A stretch of 64,000 nt of DNA from Yponomeuta sedellus (Eukaryota > Arthropoda > Insecta > Lepidoptera > Yponomeutidae), in NCBI GenBank assembly GCA_934045075.1, contig OW203722.1:22571879-22635878 (forward strand). The letters run 5' to 3'. Below the pieces are notes generated by a model. It did not search any database, was not told the origin of the DNA, and saw only the letters and a program-made list of their open reading frames with translations. The position numbers and the translations under genes are program-made. Below, one piece after another: positions 54,443 to 64,000 of this stretch. The number at the start of each line of letters is the position of its first letter. Position 1 is the first letter of the stretch.

Positions 54443-54935
54443 AATTGTATGGCTCCTCTTTCACGGTTCAGGCAGTCCATTTTTGGAATGATCTGCCCGT
54501 GGAAGTGAGAAAAGCAAAGTCCTAGGCTTGTTTTAAGGCATTGGTGAAATCCCACTACCTCACTGCATAAACTGGAAAACTGATGCGTATATGTCTTTGA
54601 TTGTATATGTATTTATTTTTTAGGTATCTATTATTATTGAAATATATGTACTTTGTCGTAGGTAATTATTAGTTATTATATTCTCGCACTCTTTTGCTGT
54701 TTGGTAATTTTTATATTTTCGATTTAATTATTTATGTACATGCACCACGTACCGTCTATATTCTTCAGGCAATCCACTCCATCCAAAGATAGTCTGGAAG
54801 AGATCGCTCTTAGCAATAAGACCGTATAACATTACCAATTGTATAACATTACTTAGACTTAAGAAATCATGGTGGTAATATTTTTCTGGTTGTGTAATAA
54901 AGTGTTTTTTTATCGATCTATTTATCTATCACCCA
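54443..54935 (+). pseudogene. LINE 3' part with broken ORF2 C-terminus
   Basis: 54445-54568 reads SSFTVQAVHFWNDLPVEVRK, then an in-frame stop, then ACFKALVKSHYLTA: a jockey/CR1-type C-terminus carrying one nonsense change. The 3' untranslated region runs on to GGAAGAGATCGCTCTTAGC and GTGTAATAAAGTG near 54900. Confidence 0.8.
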
Positions 54936-55155
54936 TAGTTAATTTTATTTATAAAATGTTGAGCACTTTTCTGACATAAAACCCTTTGCTATCATTTTAA
55001 AAAGTATCGTTCGTTTTGGACAGAGCATCTTGATTAACCGTGCGTTTTATCTTATTAAAGAGAAACTCGTGCGTTTTACATTACAATACCGCACAAGTAC
55101 GTGAGATAAAATACGATATTGAAATTGGTGAAATAAGAGATCTTTTACCAGCAAA
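54936..55155. other. No gene seen
   Basis: No supportable coding region. Confidence 0.4.
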
Positions 55156-55163
55156 TGTGTTAT

Positions 55164-55533
55164 CGTTATCAACCCTTGTATGTCCCCACTGCTGGGGCAC
55201 GGGTCTCTTCCTGCATCGCAGGAAGGTTAGGCCATACTCCACCACGGGGGCCAAGTCCGGGTTGGTGGAGGTTTATAAGACAGTGGCGGGCCTTACCGTC
55301 AGAAGTTATCAAGCCGCCCATAAGGCCTCTGACATGGCTTAACGACTGCCATTGCATGACAGCCGGCACCAACGGCTTAACGTGCCTTGCGAAGCACGGA
55401 ACCGTTCGGAAAAATGCCACTAGCAGTAGTCATGGGACGACCATCCATCCTGCACCTGACCGCGCCTGTTGTTGCTTAACTCAAATTATTGATTCCAATC
55501 ATTCGGTTCGCCTAGGCCACGAGCGTTCATGTT
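55164..55533 (-). repeat. 5S-SINE, full length, 8-bp TSD
   Basis: TGTGTTAT at 55156-55163 and 55534-55541. Head and box motifs present. Confidence 0.9.
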
Positions 55534-55567
55534 TGTGTTATAAAACTTTATCATTAAACTGAGATTA

Positions 55568-55796
55568 TGCTCCCGCGGGTGTCGTAAAAGGCGACTAAGA
55601 GACACAAACCGGGGGGTGGGCAGCAGCGCCCCCTGCAGTACAATTCCACCAAACTGCGTTCCCCAACCCGCATGCCCAGCGTGGGGATTATAGGCAATAC
55701 CCCCCAATGATGGCACAACCTTGCGCTATGGCGCACATTAGGGAAGGGCTATGTCCAGCAGTGGACTAATATAGCCTGAAGAAGAAGAAGAAGATA
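55568..55796 (+). repeat. SINE-R, nearly complete
   Basis: GCGGGTGTCGTAAAAGGCG, GGGGGGTGGGCAGCAGCGCC, GCGTGGGGATTATAGGC, then the RTE-like tail and (GAA)n. Confidence 0.88.
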
Positions 55797-56280
55797 CTGA
55801 GATTAGAAATTACAGTTGAAGCAGTAACAAGGAAAACATCTTCATGTTCTGTCCCTTTTCATTTGTTAAGAATTCTCTCTCAGAAATGCTGAAAAAGTAC
55901 GCGGAGTGTGTAGCTTATGATTTATTTCTAGCCCGTCTAAAAAGCGCCAAGGCAACCCTTTATCCGCGCCGACATATTGTTTTCTTTCAACCGGAGTGCT
56001 GTTTTAAAAATGAAGTCTCCGGGTGCATTAACTAGTCACAAATCAGGTCATCATGGAATGTATCTTTACACTGCTACCGTTGAATCTGTTCTTAAGTTGT
56101 ACTTAAAAAATCATAAATTAGGAATTAGTCCTAAAAACAACTATTAAGCCTCAGCAAGAACAAAATCAAAAAATAGGCCTACGATACAGAAATTAAAAGT
56201 CAGGCCTCAGATACCAAACTTAAGAATGAGGTCTTAGATACAAAATTTTAGAATTAGTCTAAGATACAATTTTTTTAAAT
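55797..56280. other. No gene; short AGGTCTAAGATAC-like repeats
   Basis: The words GTCTAAGATAC and TCAGATACCAAA repeat loosely from 56140 to 56292, giving a degenerate tandem structure of about 30-35 bp. Confidence 0.5.
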
Positions 56281-56292
56281 TAGGTCTAAGAT

Positions 56293-56452
56293 ACGTAATA
56301 CAGGGAATCTTGTAAAGAGGTTCGAAATTTCACTGATGCTGGTGATTCGCCCATTAGCTCAGTTGGAAAGAGTGCTGGCACGGATAGCCAGAGGTCGCGG
56401 GTTCTAATCCCGGCTTGGGTGGAATTTGTAGCCTCTAAATAGGTTTTTAGAA
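56293..56452 (+). repeat. SINE-A, 160 bp, possible 12-bp TSD
   Basis: TAGGTCTAAGAT at 56281-56292 and 56453-56464 flank a copy from ACGTAATACAGGGAATC to AGGTTTTTAGAA. This suggests the short form (head starting at ACGTAATACAG) is a true full-length unit. Caution: the flanking words belong to a local tandem repeat. Confidence 0.8.
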
Positions 56453-56464
56453 TAGGTCTAAGAT

Positions 56465-56955
56465 GCCACGTGTTTGCGTAGCGTCTATACTTATGTCTAG
56501 TACGTGGTTACAAGTCACGACGAAGGCCTACCACCAGCTCCCAAAATCTACGTACTACACACTTCGATTTTGAATATTAAATTGCATAAAATAAGCACGA
56601 GTATGGCTGCTATTTGCCTCATTTTGTTAGTGTACTAAGAAAAAGAAATACCATAGTGTCATTCCAATGGTATAACCCACGTAAATCAAGTAGGCAATCC
56701 GCGTGCAAAAGACCGAATTGTGTGAGTTGCCGAGTTAATTGCACGGGTTATACAATTGGAAAGCGATTGTACTATCAACAGTGTTCTTATGATACTTCTA
56801 TGTATACTGTGATAATGATTAGAATTGGTCAACTTATTTCGGCTTTGTAATGTCACCAAATTGTTATATTAAACCATGAATTGTAGATCAATGATATATG
56901 TTAATTGATTGGCACCACTCGAGAGCAAAGTATAACGAGGGCATTCCTACGGTAT
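56465..56955. other. No gene; one foldback-like pair
   Basis: CCAATGGTATAACCCACG (56664) and CACGGGTTATACAATTGG (56741) are nearly inverted copies, possibly a small MITE of about 105 bp. Confidence 0.45.
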
Positions 56956-57280
56956 GTAGAGTAAGTAGATAAAGAAAGATAAGATAAAAATATTTTTATT
57001 GCACACGAAAACAAAGTAGAGAAATAAAAGTGACAGTGACAAAAACCGGCAAGAGTTGATATCAGGATTTTATTTCACTTACCTTAAATATCGTATTATT
57101 CTTCGCTTACAATGTTTTTGTACAACCAATCCACGATCCCCACACTAAACGAGAAAATAAAGGTGAGGTAGATAGGTAAATAAACAGACGGATATGGGTT
57201 CCTTGTTAACTACGAAACCCTAAAAAAGGTTAAATGAGCGACTTAAACCATAAAATTCGCAGCATTTGGAAGCGATAGTG
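56956..57280. repeat. LINE tail words; no gene
   Basis: GATAAAGAAAGATAAGATAA and TTTTTATTGCACACG at 56967-57010 look like a reversed LINE 3' tail. The rest is unassigned. Confidence 0.4.
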
Positions 57281-57631
57281 ACCTGGTGGAACCAACGAGT
57301 TATTGGAACCAAGCACAAATTATGCAACAACAGGCGCGGTCAGGTGCTGGATGGGTGACCATCCCGTGACTACCGCTAGTGGCATTACTTCCGAGCGCTC
57401 CCGTGCTTTGCAAGACAAGTTAAGCCGTCGGTGCCGGCTGTCGTGCAAGATCAGTCGTTAAGCCAAGTCAGAGGTCTCATAGGCGGCTTGATAACTTTTG
57501 ACAAAAGGGCCCGCTACTGTCTTACAATTTTCCACCGATACGGACTTGGCCCCGTAAAATATGGCCTAACCTTACTGCGATGCAGGAAGAGACCCGTGCC
57601 CCAGCTGGGGACGTACAAGGGTTGATATCGT
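57281..57631 (+). repeat. 5S-SINE, diverged
   Basis: ATTATGCAACAACAGGCGCGG, GGATGGGTGACCATCCC, to GGGTTGATATCG; many substitutions, so an old copy. Confidence 0.88.
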
Positions 57632-58008
57632 ATCGATGAAAAAAGTGATTTCTTTTTAATTAACACTCGATTGGTCGAGTTTTTAGTCTCGGATGCAAAA
57701 GGCACTAACACAACCTAGAGGCATTAACGGCTCATGAAAAACGAGGCGAAGCACCATCGCCACGAGTCACTATTTCTAACGGCACAGCTTTTACCATAAT
57801 GGAAGTTTGTTGCCATTTTTCACCGCTGATGTTACAACTTGAAGTTGATTTATTTTAAAATTTGCTCCGGAAAGTGTGTGCAACGTTTGCGCTAGAAAAA
57901 TATAACTTTCGACGCATTCGGAATTCTATATGACTTCGCGTAAGGGTCGTGTCTAAGGAAATGCCGTTTTTCCTTTTAAAGTTTTAAGCTTTCATAAAAT
58001 GAATAAGA
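57632..58008. other. No gene seen
   Basis: No supportable coding region. Confidence 0.4.
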
Positions 58009-58130
58009 AGCGCTTGTGGCCTAGTCGAATCGAGTGATTGGAATCAGTAACTTGAGTTAAGCAACAACAGGCGCGGTCAGGAGCAGGAAAGGTGACCATG
58101 TGACTACCACTAGTGACATTTTCCCGAGCC
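58009..58130 (+). repeat. 5S-SINE head only
   Basis: AGCGCTTGTGGCCTAGTCG to ATTTTCCCGAGCC. Only the 5S-like promoter part remains; body and tail are missing. Confidence 0.85.
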
Positions 58131-58189
58131 TCGAAGAGATAGCGAAACAAACAACATGTCCAAAGGCAACATTATTCCTGTAAAATAAT

Positions 58190-58395
58190 TATAATAAATA
58201 TTCATGGACATATTACCGAGTACAACTAAATGACTTGTGCCATAGGTGCTAATTCGACGATAGATTTAATACAATAAATATATAGATAACATCCAAGATC
58301 CGAGACAAACGAGAAAAGTTTGACCCGGCCGGGGATCGAACCCGAGACTTTAGGGTGTATAGTCAGCGTGCCAAACCGCTGCGCTAAAGAGGCCT
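58190..58395 (-). repeat. SINE-Y copy
   Basis: Minus strand: CCTCTTTAGCGCAGCGG head, GGTTCGATCCCCGGCCGGG, and a short AAT-rich tail. Confidence 0.82.
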
Positions 58396-58524
58396 AGGCC
58401 GTAAAAGATTTCTTAAAGCCGACATGAACAGTCGGAAAAGCATCACTCTGATGTTTATGTTCTTTTTGTTGTGCCGTCTCCTATTGGAGGTCGGCTATCA
58501 TTGTGGCCACGAGAACCGATAACC

Positions 58525-58742
58525 GTTGGAGTAAACGTGTCCAAACGTGAGTGGAGACCGCGACTCGGCAAACGTAGCGTACGACGCCCTCCGACGTGGG
58601 ATGACGATCTGCGAAAAACTGCAGGCAGATGACGGATGCGGTAAGCTGAAGACAGGGCGCTATGTCTCTCATTAGGGGAGGGCTATGTCCAAATTGTCCA
58701 ACAGTGGACTAATATAATAGCCTGACGACGAAACGAAACAAA
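58525..58742 (+). pseudogene. RTE-type LINE C-terminal remnant, broken
   Basis: GAGTGGAGACCGCGACTCGG, CGTGGGATGACGATCTGCG, GGGCGCTATGTCTCTCATTA: the same end as 22153-22323 but with an in-frame stop and a small insertion near 58690. Confidence 0.8.
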
Positions 58743-58865
58743 TTGATGGTGCCTCTCTGAAACCATACATCCAAATTTAGCAAGCTGTGAGTTCTTCTGC
58801 GGCCCTGTATTTTTCCCTGCATGATCAACTAATTGGAGGAGATTGTAGTTATTATTTCACTACAT
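58743..58865. other. Nothing recognised
   Basis: Short unassigned stretch. Confidence 0.4.
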
Positions 58866-59115
58866 GTCATCGTCGTCAGGCTATACTAGTCCACTGCTGG
58901 ACATAGCCCTCCCCTAAAGAGCGCCACATTGTGCTATCATAGGGGGTAATGCCCATGATCCCCGTGCTGGGCATGCGGGTTGGGGATCGCAGTTCGGTGG
59001 AATCGTACTGCAGGGAGCGCTGCTGCCCACCCCCGGTTTGTGTCATTTAGTCGCCTTTAACGACACCCGCGGGAAGAGTATAGGTTGGTGCTATTCTCTA
59101 GGCCGACACCACACA
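58866..59115 (-). repeat. SINE-R, nearly complete
   Basis: Reverse copy from the GACGAC tail (ATCGTCGTCAGGC) through TTTGTGTCATTTAGTCGCC to GGCCGACACCACACAAC. Confidence 0.88.
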
Positions 59116-59149
59116 ACAGGCGACACCACACAGCAGTCACTACATGTGA

Positions 59150-59373
59150 CCCAGCAAAACCAATAGCAACACCGTCACTCGCTCACTGTGAAGGAAAACA
59201 TCGTAAAGAAACCTGAAATTCTAGAAAACGGAGTGTCTGAGGTATTCAAATACCTCAGCGCTTGCAATTGCCAATTTTCGTTGGGCACGCGTGGTAATTA
59301 AGCCCATATTCTCTGTAAAGGAAAACATCTTGAAGAAACCTGAAAAACTAGGAAACCTTAGTATCTGAAACCT
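59150..59373 (+). repeat. SINE-E copy, split by a 5S-SINE
   Basis: CTCACTGTGAAGGAAAACATC, GTATTCAAATACCTCAGCG, then a second start (AAAGGAAAACATCTTGAAG) and CTTAGTATCTGAAACCT. The continuation is the 60-bp array beyond 59621. Confidence 0.75.
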
Positions 59374-59620
59374 TCGATATCAACCCTTGGGTGTCCCCAC
59401 TGTTGGGGCACGGGTCTCTTCCTGCATCGCAGGAAGGTTAGGCCACACTCCACCACGGGGGCCAAGTCCGAGTTGGTGGAGGATTGTAAGACAGTGGCGA
59501 GCCTTACTGTCAGAAGTTATCAAGCCGCCCATGAGGCCTCTGACATGGCTTAACTTGCCTTTACTTGACAGCCGGCACCAACGGCTTATCGTGCCTTACG
59601 AAGCACGAAAGCTGAAAGCG
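59374..59620 (-). repeat. 5S-SINE, 5'-truncated, 10-bp TSD
   Basis: TCTGAAACCT at 59364-59373 and 59621-59630. It was inserted into SINE-E. Confidence 0.93.
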
Positions 59621-59632
59621 TCTGAAACCTGA

Positions 59633-60290
59633 GTGCTTGAAATTGCCGATCCGCGGCGGGCATGCATGGTAATTAAGCCCATACTCTCCTAAGTGCTTGA
59701 AATTGCCAATCCGCGGCGGGCATGCATGGTAATTAAGCCCATACTCTCCTGAGTGCATGAAATTGCCAATCCGCGGCGGGCATGCATGGTCATTAAGCCC
59801 ATACTCTCCTGAGTGCTTGAAATTGCCAATCCTCGGCGGACATGCATGGTAATTAAGCCCATACTCTCCTGAGTGCTTGAAATGGCCAATCCGCGGCGGG
59901 CATGCAAGGTAATTAAGCCCATACTCTCCTGAGTGCTTGAAATTGCCAATCCGCGGCGGGCATGCATGGTAGTTAAGCCCATACTCTCCTGAGTGCTTGA
60001 AATTGCCAATCCGCGGCGGGCATGCATGGTAATTAAGCCCATACTCTCCTGAGTGCTTGAAATGGCCAATCCGCGGCGGGCATGCAAGGTAATTAAGCCC
60101 ATACTCTCCTGAGTGCTTGAAATTGCCAATCCGCGGCGAGCATGCATGGTCATTAAGCCCATACTCTCCTGAGTGCTTGAAATTGCCAATCCGCGGCGGG
60201 CATGAATGGTAATTAAGCCCATACTCTCCTGAGTGCTTGAAATTGCCAATTCGCGGCGGGCATGCGTGGTAATTAAGCCCATACTCTCTC
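59633..60290. repeat. Minisatellite, 11 x 60 bp, derived from SINE-E
   Basis: Units start every 60 bp from 59633 (GTGCTTGAAATTGCC ... CATACTCTCCT), with GGGCATGCATGGTAATTAAG inside. The unit is the core of SINE-E. Because 60 is divisible by three and the unit lacks stops in one minus frame, a 210-codon frame of 20-aa repeats results; I do not regard it as a gene. Two units (lines at 59881 and 60061) share two private changes. Confidence 0.97.
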
Positions 60291-60770
60291 TCTCTGAGGT
60301 AGCATGTGCCCTGCAGTACACTAACTCTTACAGGCTACATAAAATTGTGACCCAGATATTAGTGGGGAGGTTTAGTTCTGCAAAATGGAATATCGTGCTA
60401 AGAAAGATGCGTTACATTTTTCGAGAATTTTGTGAAATCTTTCAGCCACAATTGAAATTCACGTTACTCTTCCGCGCGTCAATGAATTAAATCAAAAAGA
60501 GCTGTTTTCAAGCCTACCTTTATTCAACTACCAATGCGTTGCCGCTTCGGCAATATTATTGAAAAATCCGAGGTAAATCTATTAGGAGATTACGTTCCTA
60601 CTCCAAAGGGAGCGAAACGTTGGAAAAAAAGAAGACTCATTCATCACAGCAACACCAAGCCTTTTCATACGATGTGTGTTTTTTTTTCTCGTTCACAAAA
60701 GCGTTTGCAGTTTATTAAAACATCGAAACGACGATAAGATTTAAAGAGTTGTTTTGATACTGAACTGTAG
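60291..60770. other. No gene seen
   Basis: The end of SINE-E (CATGTGCCCTGCAGTACAC) continues to about 60340; the rest is unassigned. Confidence 0.45.
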
Positions 60771-60985
60771 TTAGTATATTAATCTGGTCTAATCGCGATT
60801 ATTTATTAGGTAAAACGTAATTACCTTATTTCCCGACGTTTCGGCAGCGTTACAGTTGCCGTGGTGTTGGGTAGACTGAAGTGCCGAGTGCAGTCAATTA
60901 TTGTAGGTAGTCCGTTTTGATTTTTGTAGATTAGACCCGTTTGATATATAACTATGTATGAGTATCGCGAATCGCTAAGAAATAC
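60771..60985. mobile_element. MITE-I, longer form
   Basis: Left arm TCTAATCGCGATTATTTATT, core CCGACGTTTCGGCAGCG and TTACAGTTGCCGTGGTG, extra centre GGGTAGACTGAAGTGCCGAG, then the right end TTAGACCCGTTTGATATATA and ATTCTTAGCGATTCGCG-type end. The right inner arm is replaced. Confidence 0.75.
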
Positions 60986-61034
60986 TACACTGAACCATTG
61001 AATTTCAATGACTGAACTATGTAATAATATTGGC

Positions 61035-61222
61035 CTTTTTGCATCTACTTAATGAGATGATTTATACAGCGTCCAGTGGTATCTTCACTCACACTAGATG
61101 GGTGAAGGGACCACTCCGACGCTGTAGTGCCTGGGTCATGGCTTTTTATAGATGGTGTAGGCTTGACCAGCACCTATACCATCCTGACAGCTTAGTCGGC
61201 CTAGCCCACAGGAAAGACTAGT
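61035..61222 (+). repeat. Family G, least interrupted copy
   Basis: GATTTATACAGCGTCCAGTG, GATGGGTGAAGGGACCACTC, GCACCTATACCATCCTGAC. Class unknown. Confidence 0.75.
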
Positions 61223-61239
61223 CAATACGTGCGGAGCCA

Positions 61240-61315
61240 ACCAAGCCGCGGGTTTCCTCACGATGTTTTCCTTCACGGTTATCGTGTGGTATTGCGACAC
61301 TGAACTTTGTAGTTA
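61240..61315 (-). repeat. Bm1-like SINE fragment
   Basis: GGGTTTCCTCACGATGTTTTC and CTTCACGGTTATCGTGTGG, reverse of the usual GTGAAGGAAAACATCGTGAGG block. Confidence 0.65.
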
Positions 61316-61475
61316 TACATTAAACGGGTCTAAGCGCGATTGTTTATTATTTTGTAAAACATTATTATGTTAACGTAATTACCTTCATTCTCGGCATCAA
61401 GATAATAACGTTTTACCTTATAAATAATCGCGATTAGACCCGTTAAATATATCGCGGAGCATCGCGGGTCATTAA
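61316..61475. mobile_element. MITE-I, variant
   Basis: Arms ATTAAACGGGTCTAAGCGCG and AATCGCGATTAGACCCGTTA; the core is degraded to TTCTCGGCATCAAG. Confidence 0.75.
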
Positions 61476-61711
61476 TTAATACAACATGTTATAGGAGCTT
61501 TGGTGTTTTTATAAACCGCTCTGGTAAAGTCGACGTCATATTGAACTACGTAGGTACCAATTAAGATAAAAATGTCAATACAAAATAAAATAGTTACAAA
61601 AAGTGTCGCGTTTAGTAAAAAAAACATGCACAGAACGATATCCAATAAATCTCCGACAAGAACACATAAAATAATAATAATTAAACACAAAAAAAAAATT
61701 ATTACGTCTAC
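61476..61711. other. No gene seen
   Basis: AT-rich, no supportable feature. Confidence 0.4.
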
Positions 61712-61720
61712 ATGGGAACC

Positions 61721-62082
61721 GCTCGTGGCCTAGTCGAACCGAGTGATTGGAATCAATCACTTGAGTTAAGCAACAACAGGGGTGGTTAGGTGCAGGATGG
61801 GTGACCGTCCTGTGACTACCGCTTGTGGCATTTTTCCGAGCTCTTCCGTGCTTCCCGAGGCACGTTAAGCCATTGGTGTCGGCTGTCATGTAATGGCAGT
61901 CGTTAAGCCATGTCAGAGGCCTCACGGGGGGGCGGCTTGATTTCTGACAGTAAGGCCCGCCACTGTCTTACAATCCTCCACCAACCCGAACTTGGCCCCC
62001 GTGGTGGAGTATGGCCTAACCTTCCTGCGATGCAGGAAGAGACCCGTGCCCCAACAGTGGGGACATGCAAGGGTTGATATCG
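61721..62082 (+). repeat. 5S-SINE, full length, 9-bp TSD
   Basis: ATGGGAACC at 61712-61720 and 62083-62091 fixes a 362-bp unit from GCTCGTGGCCTAGTCG to GGGTTGATATCG. The element has a 5S-like head (to about 61815), a body with an inverted-repeat region around TAATGGCAGTCGTTAAGCC, and the shared lepidopteran 3' domain CCGTGGTGGAGTATGGCC. Confidence 0.95.
61764..61812 (+). promoter_or_regulatory. 5S-type internal pol III promoter of the 5S-SINE
   Basis: GAGTTAAGCAACAACAGG corresponds to box A of 5S rRNA genes, and GGATGGGTGACCG (61796-61808) to box C, with the usual spacing. It would recruit TFIIIA/TFIIIC. Whether it is active cannot be told from sequence. Confidence 0.75.
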
Positions 62083-62091
62083 ATGGGAACC

Positions 62092-62600
62092 TAGGCCATA
62101 ACTTTCCCTGACTAGTATTATTGCACTACCTAGGCTGGGTGTATTTTCATGGTTGTGATATACTTCTTTGGTTGTAACATGGCACAGGATTTCCTATTTT
62201 GGGACCAGCGCCTTGATTACGTAACTTTTCACGTATACATATGTGTGCAAAAGCGAAATCTTTACTTAGCTCTGCTTATAGATATCAGTCATTATGGGTA
62301 TTGCCCCCCAATGATGGCACAACCTTGTGATATGGCGCTCATTAGGGGAGGGCTATGTCCAGCAGTGGACTAATATAGCCTGAAGAAGAAGAAGATAGAT
62401 ATCATTCGTAATATGTATCATACATAGTGAATACCGTATTTTAGTGGATATCTGATACGTCAAAGTGATACTGAGTCACACAATTGTACGACAAAGTCCA
62501 GTAGATGTTCAGTTTCTGCACACAGATGTATACGTGACACGTTTCATAATGAAGGCGCAAGACAAGTGCTGTGTGGGTGTTTAATTATATTTAATTGTTA
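62092..62600. repeat. Families K and Q with a nested SINE-R
   Basis: 62125-62195 is family K (TGGGTGTATTTTCATGG, TTTTGGGACCAGCG). 62196-62590 is family Q (GCCTTGATTACGTAACTTTTC ... CAAAGTCCAGTAGATG), matching 18685-18975. Confidence 0.7.
62288..62394 (+). repeat. SINE-R, 5'-truncated, 10-bp TSD
   Basis: ATAGATATCA at 62278-62287 and 62395-62404 flank 107 bp ending in (GAA)n. It splits family Q. Confidence 0.93.
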
Positions 62601-62750
62601 GAATGTCTTGATTTATTTGTGTGCGTAACATAGTGTAAATATGTTTATGATACCAGTTGAATCATATTTATTCCGAAAGTGAGGAATTTACTGTATTTAC
62701 TATTTTTCCGGTATATAATAAAGAGTATTCTTATATTATCTATATTATGA

Positions 62751-62853
62751 AGCGCTCGTGGCGTAGGCGAACCGAGTGATTGGAATCAAGCACTTGAGTT
62801 AAGCAACAACAGGCGCGATCAAGAACAGGATGGGTGACCGTCTGCTGACTACA
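62751..62853 (+). repeat. 5S-SINE head only
   Basis: AGCGCTCGTGGCGTAGGC, GAGTTAAGCAACAACAGGCG, GGATGGGTGACCGTC; it stops within the 5S-like region. Confidence 0.85.
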
Positions 62854-62949
62854 GTTTTTTTTCTCATGTTATATTGATTTCATATAGCCTATGACAATCA
62901 CACAAACACGACGTATCAATTGACTACTTCTCAAAATCTGATTGGTTAA

Positions 62950-63451
62950 GGGGTTCTCTAGGTTATGTATGTATATCTACATACGTACATACATACATAC
63001 ATACATACATACATACATACATACATACATACATACATACATACATACATACATACATACATACATACATACATACATACATACATACATACATACATAC
63101 ATACATACATACATACATACATACATACATACATACATACATACATACATACATACATACATACATACATACATACATACATACATACATACATACATAC
63201 ATACATACATACATACATACATACATACATACATACATACATACATACATACATACATACATACATACATACATACATACATACATACATACATACATAC
63301 ATACATACATACATACATACATACATACATACATACATACATACATACATACATACATACATACATACATACATACATACATACATACATACATACATAC
63401 ATACATACATACATACATACATACATACATACACACATACATACATACATA
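62950..63451. repeat. (ATAC)n microsatellite, about 490 bp
   Basis: Nearly pure ATAC/GTAT, with one CACATAC change at 63432. The YIHT and MYVC frames are artefacts. Confidence 0.98.
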
Positions 63452-64000
63452 CGAACTAGGCACATTGCCCTCGTTTTGTACTCCGGGTAAAAAGTTTAAT
63501 AGCACGTTCCTTCTCGTGAACTAACAAACAAAAGCAAGCAGATGAACAGTAATAAAATAGCAATGTTATTTTCACTTGCCATCGACTATCGTATCTCCAA
63601 CAAGTCTATTTTCAGGAGCAAGTGAAGTAGTCGACTATAAACAGAGAATTAGCATACTAATGTTTCAGATCGGAGCGAATTCCGAACACTTTTATAGGCA
63701 ATGCAAATGAAGTCTTTCTATGAAGTGCTATTTCATTGAGTTGCTCCCGTTGCGCTCCGTAAATACACGCCTAGATTGGATTGGATTTTTTTAACTTCAC
63801 TTAAGTTTCTCACTCGTGTTTCTTATATTGATGTAGGTACTATTATGTGCCACCACGATTCAAGTTGGACTTGTGTGATAGCTACTGCTAATGTGTTAAT
63901 TACAGATAAACGCGTTTGTTAATATATTTTATTTCAATTCATTGGAGATCCTGCCAGAACATGCTGATATCTAGGGTGGTGACACCTGACCTACGCATTT
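63452..64000. other. No gene seen
   Basis: Unassigned DNA to the window edge; no supportable coding region. Confidence 0.45.

Noticed and set aside
59689..60321. 210-codon frame with 20-aa repeats (ESMGLITMHARRGLAISSTQ)
   Set aside because: The 60-bp unit is divisible by three and stop-free in this frame. The unit is a non-coding SINE core with no signal peptide and no start outside the array.
61852..61874. Isolated 5S rRNA gene
   Set aside because: Only box-like motifs of 5S are conserved; the 5' third of 5S and its stem are absent and the unit continues into a SINE body.
62942..63505. Open frames of 160-182 codons (YIHT and MYVC repeats)
   Set aside because: Artefact of the (ATAC)n microsatellite.

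Overview
The window looks like insect nuclear DNA, most likely from a moth or butterfly (Lepidoptera). There is no dense operon-like coding. There are many pol-III SINEs, including a 5S-rRNA-derived family sharing the 'GTGGTGGAGTATGGCC' body I know from lepidopteran SINEs, tRNA-derived SINEs, 3' ends of RTE-type and jockey/CR1-type LINEs, foldback MITEs and very long microsatellites. Species cannot be named from sequence alone.

Genes. I can support only two host protein-coding genes, both on the minus strand and about 2 kb apart: gene A (exons 19373-19628 and 18204-18325, 125 aa) and gene B (exons 15839-16073 and 14460-14614, 129 aa). Each has a signal peptide in exon 1, one phase-1 intron, a basic or proline-rich second exon, no cysteine in the mature protein, and a weakly similar helical stretch before the intron. 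They look like diverged tandem paralogues of a small secreted protein I do not recognise. Both introns are filled with mobile elements. One further ORF (45668-45877, minus) is a weak candidate.

Names used here for repeat families: '5S-SINE' (about 360 bp, 5S-like internal promoter, 3' end near GGGTTGATATCG, two subfamilies); 'SINE-A' (internal tRNA-like module, often in inverted pairs); 'SINE-R' (3' tail derived from the C-terminal end of an RTE-like ORF, then GAA or GAC repeats); 'SINE-E' (Bm1-like body); 'SINE-G' and 'SINE-Y' (tRNA-like heads); 'family D' (a non-tRNA retroposon); 'MITE-I', 'MITE-J', 'MITE-M' and 'MITE-P' (foldback elements); 'families F, G, K, L, Q' (interspersed repeats of unknown class).

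Layout. 1-13 kb: repeats only, including a U6 snRNA pseudogene at 8.2 kb. 13.4-19.7 kb: the gene pair set among DNA transposons. 20-32 kb: LINE and SINE remnants, three minisatellites and a 1.07-kb imperfect palindrome (25988-27060). 32.7-33.6 kb: a perfect palindrome with 419-bp arms made of SINE-A copies. 34-46 kb: nested 5S-SINEs, SINE-G copies and an RTE remnant. 46.1-46.8 kb: about 710 bp of (GGGAC)n. 47-53 kb: sparse repeats, minisatellites and hairpins. 53.5-54 kb: (AAAT)n. 54-63 kb: LINE and SINE remnants and an 11-unit 60-bp array. 63 kb: about 490 bp of (ATAC)n.

The strongest unexplained signal is structural: SINE-A and 5S-SINE copies repeatedly occur as inverted, snap-back pairs. 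In one case the whole snap-back unit lies between perfect target-site duplications, so it went in as one insertion.
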